From Thermohalobaculum sp035527255 (lineage in GTDB: Bacteria > Pseudomonadota > Alphaproteobacteria > Rhodobacterales > Rhodobacteraceae), in NCBI GenBank assembly GCA_035527255.1, contig DATLAW010000275.1, forward strand, positions 1-17,755: a stretch of 17,755 nucleotides of DNA, written 5' to 3'. Under the pieces are notes generated by a model. The model did no database searches. It saw nothing but the letters and a program-made list of their open reading frames with translations, and had not been told where the DNA came from. Below, in pieces: positions 7,823 through 14,911 of this stretch. Position numbers and translations under genes: made by a program. Every line of letters begins with the position of its first letter. Position 1 is the stretch's first letter.

Positions 7823-8209
7823 TCAGAAAATCCCGTTCGCCTGCTGAACCTCGCGAACGAAAATGATGATGTCGGCAATCTCAGCGTCGCTGATACCGGC
7901 AACCGGCGGCATGTTGCCAAAGCTCCAGTGATGCGCGCGGCTGCCCTGGCGCGCCGCCGACACGAACGCCATGTCGCCGTGATGGCCTGGGTGATAGATC
8001 TTGTGGATCAGCGGCGGGCCGCTGCCGGTGCCCCCGGCATCAGCGCCATGGCAACTGGCGCAATAGGCGCCGAACGCGGTCTGCCCTCGGCTACCCGCCT
8101 CGGACAGCTCGGGAACGGTCACGCCGCTACCAAGCGACGCCGACCCGGCGAACTGCGTGCCGAGGGCCAGTGCTGCCGCGCCCGACAGCCCTAATAATAC
8201 TCGTCGCAT
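7823..8209 (-). CDS. Small secreted class I c-type cytochrome, His/Met-rich
   Basis: The 128-residue product begins with a Sec signal peptide (MRRVLLGLSG, then an alanine/leucine-rich core, with likely cleavage near AGSAS around residue 25). It carries one haem-binding motif, CASCH at residues 50-54. M100 in FGNMPP is the likely sixth ligand, so this is a periplasmic monohaem electron carrier. Residues 69-94 are rich in histidine (H69, H73, H76, H77, H93, H94) with M80 nearby, which could bind copper. The start at 8209 has AAGGAG upstream; a longer frame starting at 8239 would run into the promoter. It is divergent from a CueR-type gene, and a MerR-type promoter points at it, so copper induction is likely. 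I recall similar cytochromes near copper-handling genes in proteobacteria, but its partners are unknown. Confidence 0.88.
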   Translation of the reverse strand: MRRVLLGLSGAAALALGTQFAGSASLGSGVTVPELSEAGSRGQTAFGAYCASCHGADAGGTGSGPPLIHKIYHPGHHGDMAFVSAARQGSRAHHWSFGNMPPVAGISDAEIADIIIFVREVQQANGIF

Positions 8210-8238
8210 CGCCAACTCCTTGATCCGCAGCCAAAGCA

Positions 8239-8269
8239 CACCTAATCCTTACATTAACTGGAAGGTCAA
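8239..8269 (-). promoter_or_regulatory. CueR-type operator/promoter driving the cytochrome gene
   Basis: Reading the minus strand, TTGACC (8264-8269) is a -35 box and TAGGTG (8239-8244) a weak -10 box, separated by 19 bases. That over-long spacing is the hallmark of promoters activated by MerR-family proteins. Between and overlapping them lies the dyad CCTTAC-N7-GGAAGG (8247-8265), one base off the CCTTCC-N7-GGAAGG pattern of CueR/HmrR sites. A start of transcription near 8232 would leave a short leader with the AAGGAG ribosome binding site of the cytochrome gene. The same dyad lies 25-43 bases upstream of the regulator's own start. Confidence 0.75.
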
Positions 8270-8289
8270 CCGGAAACCGGAGGCACCTG

Positions 8290-8688
8290 ATGAACATCGG
8301 AACAGCGGCCGAGGCCAGCGGACTGCCCACCAAAACCGTGCGCTACTATGCCGATATCGGCCTGGTCGCGCCGCAAGGCCGGGCAGGCAACGGCTACCGC
8401 GCCTATGGCCCAGGCGAGGTCCGACGGCTGCAATTTGTCCGCCGAGCCCGGGCTTTCGGCTTTTCCGTCGATGAATGCCGCGAGCTTCTGGGCCTCTATG
8501 CCGACCGCGACCGGGCCAGCGGTGATGTCAAACGCCTGGCGCTACAACGCATCGCCCGGCTCGAGACCCAGATGGCCGAACTGGCGGCCCTGCGCGATGA
8601 TCTGACGCTGCTGGCAGACGCCTGCAAAGGCGACGGCGCCCCGGATTGCCCGATCCTGAACGGGCTGGCGGGAACCAAGACCGCGTAG
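8290..8688 (+). CDS. cueR: Cu(I)-responsive MerR-family regulator
   Basis: CueR (called HmrR in rhizobia) senses monovalent copper in the cytoplasm and switches on export or detoxification genes by untwisting promoters with 19-base spacers. The 132-residue product has the MerR winged helix at about residues 1-70 (TAAEASGLPTKTVRYYADIG, NGYRAY), a dimerisation helix at about 78-110, and the metal loop ACKGDGAPDCP. C112 and C120 fall at the same numbers as in E. coli CueR. S77 is kept; in this family serine at 77 goes with +1 ions, while the zinc sensor ZntR has cysteine there. GGAGG sits six bases before the ATG. It is divergent from the cytochrome gene and shares the operator between them. No copper ATPase or multicopper oxidase is in the window. 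Confidence 0.92.
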   Translation: MNIGTAAEASGLPTKTVRYYADIGLVAPQGRAGNGYRAYGPGEVRRLQFVRRARAFGFSVDECRELLGLYADRDRASGDVKRLALQRIARLETQMAELAALRDDLTLLADACKGDGAPDCPILNGLAGTKTA

Positions 8689-8700
8689 CCGGAATCGAAA

Positions 8701-8720
8701 GGGCGCCAATCACGGCGCCC
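8701..8720. terminator. Bidirectional hairpin between cueR and gabD
   Basis: GGGCGCC (8701-8707) pairs perfectly with GGCGCCC (8714-8720) over a six-base loop, in the space between two converging genes. On the minus strand it is followed by TTTCGATT, a modest T run; on the plus strand by CTTCC. It probably ends transcription of both genes. Confidence 0.7.
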
Positions 8721-8750
8721 CTTCCAATCCCGTTTCGCCGTCACCCGCCG

Positions 8751-10205
8751 TCAGATCCCCATGCACAGATACTTGATCTCGAGGAAATCCTCGGCGCCGT
8801 ATTTTGAGCCCTCGCGGCCGAGGCCGGACTGCTTGACGCCGCCGAATGGGGCCACCTCGGTCGAGATTATGCCGGTGTTGATGCCGACGATGCCGTACTC
8901 CAGCGCCTCGGCAACCCGCCACACCCGGCCCAGATCACGGGCGTAGAAGTAACCCGCCAGCCCGAACTCGGTGTCGTTCGACATGGCGATCACATCTTCC
9001 TCGGTATCGAATTTGAACAGCGGCGCGACCGGGCCAAAAGTCTCCTCGCGGGCAACCGCCATCTTCTGGGTCACCCCGGTCAGGATGGTCGGCAGGTAGA
9101 AGCTGCCGCCCAGCTCGTGGCGCTTGCCGCCGGCGGCGATCTTGGCGCCCTTGGCGGTGGCATCGGCGACATGCTCCTCGACCTTGGCGAGCCCGGCCAG
9201 ATCGATCAGCGGGCCGGTGGTGATGCCTGCTTCAAAGCCGTCGCCGACTTTCAGCTTCGAGACCGCGACCTTCAGCTTTTCGGCAAAGACATCATAGACG
9301 CCAGCCTGGACATAGATCCGATTGGCACAGACACAGGTCTGCCCGGCATTGCGGAATTTGCACATCATCGCGCCCTCGACCGCCGCGTCGATATCGGCGT
9401 CGTCAAACACGATGAACGGCGCGTTGCCGCCCAGCTCCAACCCCAGCTTCTTGATCGAGTCGGCGCACTGGCGCATCAACACCTTTCCAACCTCGGTTGA
9501 TCCGGTAAAAGTCAGCTTGCGCACCTTGTCGTTGCCGCAGAGCTCGGCGCCGATCACCCGACTGTCGTTCGAGGTGATGACGTTCAGCACGCCCTTGGGC
9601 ATCCCGGCCTGCTCGGCCAGCACCACCAGGGCGGTGGCCGACAGCGGCGTCTGCTTGGCCGGTTTCAGCACCATGGCGCACCCGACCGCTAGCGCCGGAC
9701 CGGCCTTGCGGGTGATCATCGCGTTGGGGAAGTTCCACGGGGTAATGGCGCCGACCACGCCGATCGGCTGCTTCAGCACGATGATGCGCTTGTCGGCCTG
9801 ATGGCCGGGGATGGTGTCGCCATAGATCCGCTTGGCCTCCTCGGCGTACCATTCGATAAAGCTGGCGCCGTACAGGATCTCGCCCTTGGCCTCGGCGAGC
9901 GGCTTGCCCTGTTCGGCGGTCAGCAGGCTGGCCAGGTCGTCGGCATTCTCGACGATCAGATCAAACCAGCGCCGCATGATGGCCGAACGCTCCTTGGCGG
10001 TCTTGGCGGCCCAGGCTGGCTGGGCCGCATAGGCGGCGTCGATGGCACGGGCGGTTTCGGCCTGGCCCAGATCGGCGCAGCGGGCGATCTCCTCGCCGGT
10101 GGCCGGGTTGGTCACGGCAAAGGTCTTGCCGCTGTCGGCATTGATCCATTCGCCGTTCACATAAGAGCGGCCTTCGAGCAGGTTTCTTGCACTGAGATCG
10201 AACAT
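8751..10205 (-). CDS. gabD: NAD(P)-dependent succinate-semialdehyde dehydrogenase
   Basis: This 484-residue aldehyde dehydrogenase most likely oxidises succinate semialdehyde to succinate, linking GABA and related breakdown to the TCA cycle in the cytoplasm. ALDH signatures are complete: TPWNFP (155-160, N158 stabilising the intermediate), KPAKQTP from K181, FTGSTEVGK (233-241), LELGGNAPF with E257 as general base, and GQTCVCANR with catalytic C291. The second cysteine two residues later is typical of GabD. Length and overall sequence match GabD; glutarate semialdehyde is a possible alternative substrate. The start at 10205 has AGGAGA upstream. It lies 137 bases downstream of the isopropylmalate-dehydrogenase-like gene on the same strand, so they may be cotranscribed or separately started. 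No GABA transaminase is seen nearby. Confidence 0.92.
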   Translation of the reverse strand: MFDLSARNLLEGRSYVNGEWINADSGKTFAVTNPATGEEIARCADLGQAETARAIDAAYAAQPAWAAKTAKERSAIMRRWFDLIVENADDLASLLTAEQGKPLAEAKGEILYGASFIEWYAEEAKRIYGDTIPGHQADKRIIVLKQPIGVVGAITPWNFPNAMITRKAGPALAVGCAMVLKPAKQTPLSATALVVLAEQAGMPKGVLNVITSNDSRVIGAELCGNDKVRKLTFTGSTEVGKVLMRQCADSIKKLGLELGGNAPFIVFDDADIDAAVEGAMMCKFRNAGQTCVCANRIYVQAGVYDVFAEKLKVAVSKLKVGDGFEAGITTGPLIDLAGLAKVEEHVADATAKGAKIAAGGKRHELGGSFYLPTILTGVTQKMAVAREETFGPVAPLFKFDTEEDVIAMSNDTEFGLAGYFYARDLGRVWRVAEALEYGIVGINTGIISTEVAPFGGVKQSGLGREGSKYGAEDFLEIKYLCMGI

Positions 10206-10342
10206 TGGGGGGTCTCCTCAGGGGGCTGGTGGAGTTTGAGGTCCGGTTTCTGGAACTGCGGGTAAATGAGGCGGATTGGCGGGAAAGGTCAAGGGGTCTC
10301 GGGATTGATCGCGCGATGCCCGCAACGACGCATCCGCCATGC
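10206..10342 (-). other. Spacer between the dehydrogenase gene and gabD
   Basis: These 137 bases may hold a promoter for gabD. They contain a perfect ten-base palindrome, ATCGCGCGAT at 10308-10317. No clear promoter boxes or terminator were found. Confidence 0.3.
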
Positions 10343-11452
10343 TCAGCCGTCGGCGGTATCCACGGTATCCATTGCCGCCTCGACTGCCGCGAAGACCGCC
10401 GCGGTGTCGGCATCACCGCCAAATTCGCAGGTTCGCAGGGTGCCGTCGGCGAATGCGACATCGACGGACCGGCGGATAAGCCCCCCGGCGTCGGATGCCT
10501 CGGCAACGCCGTTCTTGCGTCCCAGCCATTCCAGCATCATCGCCGCCGACAGGATCATCGCGGTCGGGTTTGCAACGCCCTGCCCGGCGATATCGGGGGC
10601 CGAGCCGTGACACGGCTGGAACAGCGCATGTGCGTCGCCAATATCGGCCGACGGCGCATAGCCCATACCGCCGATCAGCCCGGCGCCGAGGTCGGACAGG
10701 ATGTCGCCGAACATGTTCTCGGTGATCAGCACGTCCAGCGCCCACGGCCGCTGAACCATCGTCAGGGCGCAGGCGTCGATATACATGTGGTCGGCGGTCA
10801 GGTCCGGGAGCGCCTGAGCGCGGCCATCGAAGATTTCGCGAAACCAGGCGAAGGCGCGAAAAACGTTCGCCTTGTCGACGCAGGTCACCCGGCCTTGCCC
10901 GCCTTCCTGGTGGCGCTGGGCGGCAAGCGCAAGGCCGAAGTCGTGCAGGCGTTCGGTGGTGTGGCGGGTCAGGACCATGGTTTCGGTCGCCCGGTCGTGG
11001 GTCACCTCGCCTTTGCCGTGCGAGGCGAACAGGCCTTCAGTGGATTCGCGCAGGATGACGAAATCCATCGCGGCCGCCCGCGGGTCGGCCAGCACCACCG
11101 GCACGCCAGGGATTGCCCGGATCGGGCGGACACCGGCGTAGAGGTCAAACTCGAAGCGCAGATCGAGTTGGGGCGATATCTCGGTGCCATCGTTGTAGCG
11201 CACACTCGGCAGGCCCATCGCGGCCAGCAACATGGCATCGGCCTTGCGGGCGGTTAGGATCGAGGCCTTCGGCAACGCCTCTCCGTGGTCACGGTAGTGG
11301 GCGGCCCCGGCGGGGCAGTTTTGCGGCGTGATCGAAAACCCGCCGGTCCGTGCCGCCGCCTTGGCAATCAGCCGAAGGGTTGGCGGCGTGATCTCGGCGC
11401 CAATACCATCACCGGTAAAGACGGCAATGCGGAAGTCAGCGGATCTGGTCAT
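10343..11452 (-). CDS. Isocitrate/isopropylmalate dehydrogenase family enzyme (substrate uncertain)
   Basis: This family oxidises 2-hydroxy acids with a carboxyl group beta to the new ketone and often decarboxylates them, using Mg2+ or Mn2+. The 369-residue product has the N-terminal TGDGIGAEI and the substrate segment VILRESTEG with R135 and E136. K194 lies in CVDKANVF, and metal-binding aspartates D226, D250 and D254 follow in YIDACAL and ENMFGDILSDLGAG. HGSAPDIAGQGVANP contains D287, the aspartate usual in NAD-dependent members. It is not a standard LeuB, since the RESTEG loop is closer to tartrate/D-malate and isocitrate dehydrogenase types. The start at 11452 has AAGGAA upstream. It sits on the same strand as gabD and as the otn-type operon, but the plus-strand ABM gene separates it from the latter. 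The exact substrate is open. Confidence 0.85.
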   Translation of the reverse strand: MTRSADFRIAVFTGDGIGAEITPPTLRLIAKAAARTGGFSITPQNCPAGAAHYRDHGEALPKASILTARKADAMLLAAMGLPSVRYNDGTEISPQLDLRFEFDLYAGVRPIRAIPGVPVVLADPRAAAMDFVILRESTEGLFASHGKGEVTHDRATETMVLTRHTTERLHDFGLALAAQRHQEGGQGRVTCVDKANVFRAFAWFREIFDGRAQALPDLTADHMYIDACALTMVQRPWALDVLITENMFGDILSDLGAGLIGGMGYAPSADIGDAHALFQPCHGSAPDIAGQGVANPTAMILSAAMMLEWLGRKNGVAEASDAGGLIRRSVDVAFADGTLRTCEFGGDADTAAVFAAVEAAMDTVDTADG

Positions 11453-11645
11453 GGGGGTTCCTTCGGATCATCGGTATAAATTGCCCATTTTCTCTAAATC
11501 CGAGTTCTCGGGCGATCTCAAGCCAAAGCGATATAATATGCGGCCGGGCGCATTAGCAAAAAACATCGGGTCGGGTCGTTTGGCCGGTTTTCATCGGGCC
11601 GTGGAATGCGTTAATCTGCGGCGATTGGAACAATGGGGGGTGATC
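11453..11645. promoter_or_regulatory. Divergent promoter region of the dehydrogenase and ABM genes
   Basis: This 193-base spacer must carry promoters in both directions. It is locally AT-rich and holds an exact TATAAT at 11532-11537 on the plus strand, though no good -35 box stands 16-18 bases before it. A dyad CCGAG-TT-CTCGG at 11500-11511 could be an operator. Both remain tentative. Confidence 0.35.
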
Positions 11646-11933
11646 ATGTTTGTTGTAACAGTCAACTTCGAGGCTTACCCGCACGAGGCATCAGCATTCC
11701 TGGCCCGGGTTCGCACCCAGGCAACCGACTGTCTATCGATCGAGCCGGGCTGCCATCATTTTGACGTCTGCACCGACCCGACCCAGCCGGAACGGGTGTT
11801 TCTTTATGAGATCTATTCCGATGAAGCAGCTTTCCAGGCGCATAAGGAGACACCGCATTTCAAATCATTCGATGCCGACGTGGCGACCATGTTGCGCTCG
11901 AAGGTGGTCGAAACCTGGGTGCTAAGCACCTAG
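11646..11933 (+). CDS. ABM-domain (YgiN-like) putative quinol monooxygenase
   Basis: The 95-residue product is a single antibiotic-biosynthesis-monooxygenase domain, a small dimeric ferredoxin-like alpha/beta fold. Such proteins include the quinol monooxygenase YgiN and the autoinducer-2 protein LsrG. The typical pattern is present: the first strand FVVTVNFEAYPHEASAFLAR, then EPGCHHFDVCTDPTQPERVFLYEIYSDEAAFQAHKETPHF. The histidines in CHHF and in HKETPHF are conserved family features. I use the ATG at 11646, which follows a run of G residues that can act as the ribosome binding site; a GTG two codons upstream is possible. The frame that extends further upstream lacks support. Its TAG stop is the first three bases of the palindromic repeat. 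The substrate is not known. Confidence 0.8.
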   Translation: MFVVTVNFEAYPHEASAFLARVRTQATDCLSIEPGCHHFDVCTDPTQPERVFLYEIYSDEAAFQAHKETPHFKSFDADVATMLRSKVVETWVLST

Positions 11934-12036
11934 AGCATGATCCATGATCTCCGATTCATGGCTCGTGCTCTATCTTGTTCATCTGTCGCATTTTCGCGAC
12001 GCTAGGGCTGGTCGCCTTAGCTGGAAAATGCTCTAG
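11930..12036. repeat. Palindromic intergenic repeat (REP/RIME-like) with two nested hairpins
   Basis: The ends are a perfect nine-base inverted repeat: CTAGAGCAT at 11930-11938 and ATGCTCTAG at 12028-12036. Inside are two further hairpins. The left one pairs TAGAGCA (11931-11937) with TGCTCTA (11966-11972), and within it CCATGA (11942-11947) with TCATGG (11956-11961). The right one pairs GCATTTTC (11988-11995) with GAAAATGC (12024-12031), and GCGAC (11996-12000) with GTCGC (12011-12015). Elements beginning TAGAGCAT are a familiar kind of dispersed palindrome in alphaproteobacteria. It fills the whole space between two converging genes and both of their TAG stop codons lie in its end arms. It probably also acts as a bidirectional terminator. 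Confidence 0.8.
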
Positions 12037-12686
12037 CTCGGGAACCGCACCGCTAGGTCTGCGACCTGATCTTGGGTCAGGAACCGGGTCTTCTGGCCTC
12101 GCAGCATCAGGAACAGCCGCGCCGTCTCCTCCAGCTCCTCGGCAGCGTAGACGGCATTTTCCAGTGACTTGCCAGCTACCACCGGGCCGTGATTGGCCAA
12201 CAGCATGGCGTGGTGGTGTTTCGCTTTTTCGCGCACCGCATTGGCCAGGGCCATGTCGCCGGGCGGGAAGTAGGGCACCAGCGGCAGGCGGCCGATCCGC
12301 ATCACGTAATAGGCGGTGATCGGCGGCAGCACGTCAGCGGGGTCGAGGTCGGCCAGGCAGGAGACGGCAACCGAGTGGGTCGCGTGCAGGTGGACCACGG
12401 CGGTCATCTCGGGGCGTTCGCGGTACATTGCCAGATGCAGGAACGCCTCCTTCGAGGGCTGGTCGCCAGAGATGTGGGCGCCGTCGCGGGTGACCATCGA
12501 GAGTTGGGCCGGGTCGAGCCGTCCCATGCAGGAATTGGTCGGCGAGACGATCATGCCGGTATCGGTCAGGACCGAGATATTACCGGACGAGCCGCAGCCG
12601 TAACCTCGATCGAACAGTGATTTCGCCAGGATGCAGATGTCCTCGCGGATCTTGGCATCGCCCGATTCCATTCTTGGCTGGTTCAT
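12033..12686 (-). CDS. otnC: Class II aldolase, 3-oxo-tetronate 4-phosphate decarboxylase family
   Basis: OtnC enzymes decarboxylate 3-oxo-tetronate 4-phosphate to dihydroxyacetone phosphate. The 217-residue product has the class II aldolase/adducin fold. GSSGNIS (residues 32-38) and SPTNSCMG form the phosphate-binding parts. E80 is the likely catalytic acid, and the zinc ligands are H99 and H101 in VVHLHATHS and H166 in LLANHGPVV. The ATG at 12686 has GGAGGTG upstream and overlaps the TGA of the kinase gene as ATGA, so the two are translationally coupled. The pairing with a DUF1537 kinase is what separates OtnC from fuculose- or ribulose-phosphate aldolases. It is the last gene of the minus-strand operon; its stop lies inside the palindromic repeat. 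The exact sugar acid is inferred from the family. Confidence 0.88.
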   Translation of the reverse strand: MNQPRMESGDAKIREDICILAKSLFDRGYGCGSSGNISVLTDTGMIVSPTNSCMGRLDPAQLSMVTRDGAHISGDQPSKEAFLHLAMYRERPEMTAVVHLHATHSVAVSCLADLDPADVLPPITAYYVMRIGRLPLVPYFPPGDMALANAVREKAKHHHAMLLANHGPVVAGKSLENAVYAAEELEETARLFLMLRGQKTRFLTQDQVADLAVRFPS

Positions 12687-13951
12687 TGGGACACCTCCAC
12701 GGCGTCGGCAAAGAAGGTTTCGGCGCCGAAATTGCCGGATTTGAGCGCCATTGCGATCGGCTCGGCGTCGAGCGTCGCGCACCAAGGGACGCCTGGGGCG
12801 ATCGAGGGCCCGACCGCGAGGCGGTTCGCGCCGAGGGCCTTGGCGACGGCGCCGGAGGTCTCGCCACCAGCGACGACGAATCGGCGGGTGCCGAGCGCCC
12901 GGGCAGCGGTTGCGATTGCCGCCAGCGTGTCCTCGACCAGTGCCGCCGCCTGCGCCTGCCCCAGTTGTTGTTGGGCGGCTTTGACATCTCCCGGCGTTTG
13001 GGTCGCGGCGACCAGCGCCGGGGCGGTTTGACCGGCGATCCAGTCGAGTGTGGTGGTGACGCTGTGGCGACCGTCTGCGAGCGCCAGCGGATCGAGCCGC
13101 AGCGTTACGCCGCCATCGGCCTGCCACCGGGCAACCTGGGCGTTGGTGGCGACCGAGCATGAACCCGATAGCAGCAGGATGCGCCCACCGATCCGGGGCA
13201 GGGCGTCCGCCGGCCCGCCCGCCAGCAATCCCTCGGCGGCGAAGTTGGCTGGCAGGGCGAGGCCGAGGCCGGACCCGGCGGTGACCAGTTTCATATCGGC
13301 GACGGCACCGCCCAGCGCCGCGAGGTGGTCGTTGGTCAGGGCGTCGACGACGACATGCGCGGTGCCCTCGGCCGCCAGCGCGTCGAGACGGGCGCGGATT
13401 GCTTGCGCCCCTCGTTCGACAATCTCTGAGGGCACCAGCCCGGTCTTCGCGCCGGGGGTCAGTTGCGGGGCCAGAACGCGGCAAAGGTCGGCGTCGGTCA
13501 TTGGCGTCAGGGGGTGGTTGCGCATGCCGGATTCCGACAGCAGCTGGTCGAAGACGAACAGCTTGCCCTGATAGACGGTGCGGCCGTTCTCCGGGAAGGC
13601 CGGGCAATAGATCGTTTGGCTGGCACCAGTCTCAGCCATCAGCGCCTCGGACACCGGGCCGATATTGCCGTGGGGAGTGCTGTCGAAGGTTGAGCAGTAT
13701 TTGAAGTAGCATTGGCGGGCGCCGCCGCTCGCTGCCCATCGCCAGCTCGCTACGCTCTCGGCAATGGCCTCGGCCACCGGGGCGGTGCGCGACTTCAGGG
13801 CCACAACTACGGCCTCGGCATCCGGCAACGGCTCGCCCGGCTGGGGCGCGTCGAGTTTGAGGATGGTGCGCATGCCGCCTCGGGTCAGCATCGAGGCCAG
13901 ATCGGTGGCCCCGGTGAAATCATCGGCGATGGCGCCCAGCAGCAGCGTCAT
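12683..13951 (-). CDS. otnK: DUF1537 four-carbon acid sugar kinase, 3-oxo-tetronate kinase family
   Basis: DUF1537 enzymes phosphorylate four-carbon acid sugars with ATP; OtnK makes 3-oxo-tetronate 4-phosphate, the substrate of OtnC. The 422-residue product has the N-terminal sugar-acid-binding domain, starting GAIADDFTGATDLASML (residues 6-22), with KYCSTFDSTPHGNIGP and CPAFPENGRTVYQG further on. The C-terminal nucleotide-binding domain has VVAGGETSGAV around 359-369 and ALKSGNFGAETFF near the end. All of these match OtnK patterns and the length is usual. The start at 13951 lies 15 bases after the phosphotransferase gene, and the end overlaps OtnC by four bases. The usual upstream enzymes of the L-threonate and D-erythronate routes (LtnD or DenD, and the isomerase OtnI) are missing here, so what feeds this kinase is open. 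Confidence 0.9.
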   Translation of the reverse strand: MTLLLGAIADDFTGATDLASMLTRGGMRTILKLDAPQPGEPLPDAEAVVVALKSRTAPVAEAIAESVASWRWAASGGARQCYFKYCSTFDSTPHGNIGPVSEALMAETGASQTIYCPAFPENGRTVYQGKLFVFDQLLSESGMRNHPLTPMTDADLCRVLAPQLTPGAKTGLVPSEIVERGAQAIRARLDALAAEGTAHVVVDALTNDHLAALGGAVADMKLVTAGSGLGLALPANFAAEGLLAGGPADALPRIGGRILLLSGSCSVATNAQVARWQADGGVTLRLDPLALADGRHSVTTTLDWIAGQTAPALVAATQTPGDVKAAQQQLGQAQAAALVEDTLAAIATAARALGTRRFVVAGGETSGAVAKALGANRLAVGPSIAPGVPWCATLDAEPIAMALKSGNFGAETFFADAVEVSQ

Positions 13952-13966
13952 GCGACTATCCTGCGA

Positions 13967-14899
13967 TCAGCCACGGGCAACCGCCCCGATATGGTCTTCA
14001 AACTCGGGCGCTTCCATCAACGCCTTGCAACGCTCAAGCCGGCCCACCGCATAGGCCCAGAAATCCTCGGCCGGGTTGCCATCGGCGTGCTGGATCAGAC
14101 CCCACAGGGTCCACAGCAGGTCGCACATCGCCTTGTAGACGGTCATCCGGCCGATCTGGGCATCGGTTGGCTTGGCGCCGAAATAGGCCCGCAGCATTGC
14201 CAGATCCTGCTCGGGCGAAAGCCCGGCCTCGACCGACAGATCGCCCAGATCCCACAGCGGGTCGTTCATGCCGGAATATTCCCAATCGACGATCCACATA
14301 CGCTCGCCGTCATCGAGGAAGTTTTCGCATAGCGGATCGCAATGGCAGGGCGCCAATTCGACGGGCTGATCCGCCAGGGCCTGCCGCGCGGGCTGGGCCG
14401 CGGCGACCACATCGGCATAGCCGGGCGGCAGGGTGGCGTTCCTGGCCTTCAGGATCGCCAGATAATTGTCGATCATGGCGAACAGCTCGAACCGCGACTG
14501 GAATGCGAGCCCGCAGGTGTGGAGCTGGCGCAGTGCCTCGCCCGCGCGCTCCGGTGCGCCGTCCAGATTGGCGAAATACTGCGGCGTCATGGTGATGATG
14601 TCTTCGATGCAGCGGGTCAGCATCAGGCCGGTTTCGGGCCGCCCGAAGACTACCTCGGGCGAAACACCCGCCTGGGCCGCGACAGTGGCGTTATGCAGTT
14701 CAACGTCGCGGTTGATGTAGGCCTCGGTGCCTTTGCCGGGCAGCCGCAGGACATAGGCGCCGCCATCGACGCCGATGCGGAACACCAGATTGGTCAGGCC
14801 ACCGAGGCGGGTCACCGTATAGGCGTCGGGCGTCATCGCCTGCAGGCCGGGGATCGTTATCAGTGCCGCCTGGACCTGCGCTAACAGATCGTCTGTCAT
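13967..14899 (-). CDS. Choline/ethanolamine-kinase-like phosphotransferase
   Basis: The 310-residue product belongs to the APH/choline kinase fold, which transfers phosphate from ATP to a small alcohol or amino alcohol. RLGGLTNLVFRI (residues 31-42) is the nucleotide loop characteristic of choline kinases, and YVLRLPG holds the strand after it. The Brenner motif HCDPLCEN (186-193) gives the catalytic D188 and N193. VDWEYSG (D205, Mg2+ ligand) and PLWDLGDL (214-221) are again choline-kinase-like. The start at 14899 has a GGGGG ribosome binding site five bases away; a TTG at 14911 is an alternative. It begins 12 bases after the FAD-enzyme gene and ends 15 bases before otnK, so cotranscription is nearly certain. 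An antibiotic-resistance role is unlikely. Substrate candidates are choline-like alcohols or an intermediate of the operon's pathway. Confidence 0.85.
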   Translation of the reverse strand: MTDDLLAQVQAALITIPGLQAMTPDAYTVTRLGGLTNLVFRIGVDGGAYVLRLPGKGTEAYINRDVELHNATVAAQAGVSPEVVFGRPETGLMLTRCIEDIITMTPQYFANLDGAPERAGEALRQLHTCGLAFQSRFELFAMIDNYLAILKARNATLPPGYADVVAAAQPARQALADQPVELAPCHCDPLCENFLDDGERMWIVDWEYSGMNDPLWDLGDLSVEAGLSPEQDLAMLRAYFGAKPTDAQIGRMTVYKAMCDLLWTLWGLIQHADGNPAEDFWAYAVGRLERCKALMEAPEFEDHIGAVARG

Positions 14900-14911
14900 C
14901 CTTACCCCCAA

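Noticed and set aside
10205..11257. Plus-strand 350-residue frame opposite the dehydrogenase gene
   Set aside because: It is antisense to a gene with intact catalytic motifs, with no recognisable domain of its own.
11532..11537. Exact TATAAT as a definite promoter for the ABM gene
   Set aside because: No acceptable -35 box stands 16-18 bases upstream and the leader would be about 100 bases, so it is kept only as a tentative part of the intergenic region.
12687..13607. Long N-terminal extension of the otnC frame
   Set aside because: The extension overlaps otnK in another frame and is arginine/proline-rich shadow sequence; the ATG at 12686 has a strong GGAGGTG and forms the coupled ATGA junction.
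13967..14899. Aminoglycoside resistance phosphotransferase
   Set aside because: The fold is shared, but the GGLTNLVFRI loop and PLWDLGDL segment are choline-kinase-like, and the operon is catabolic.
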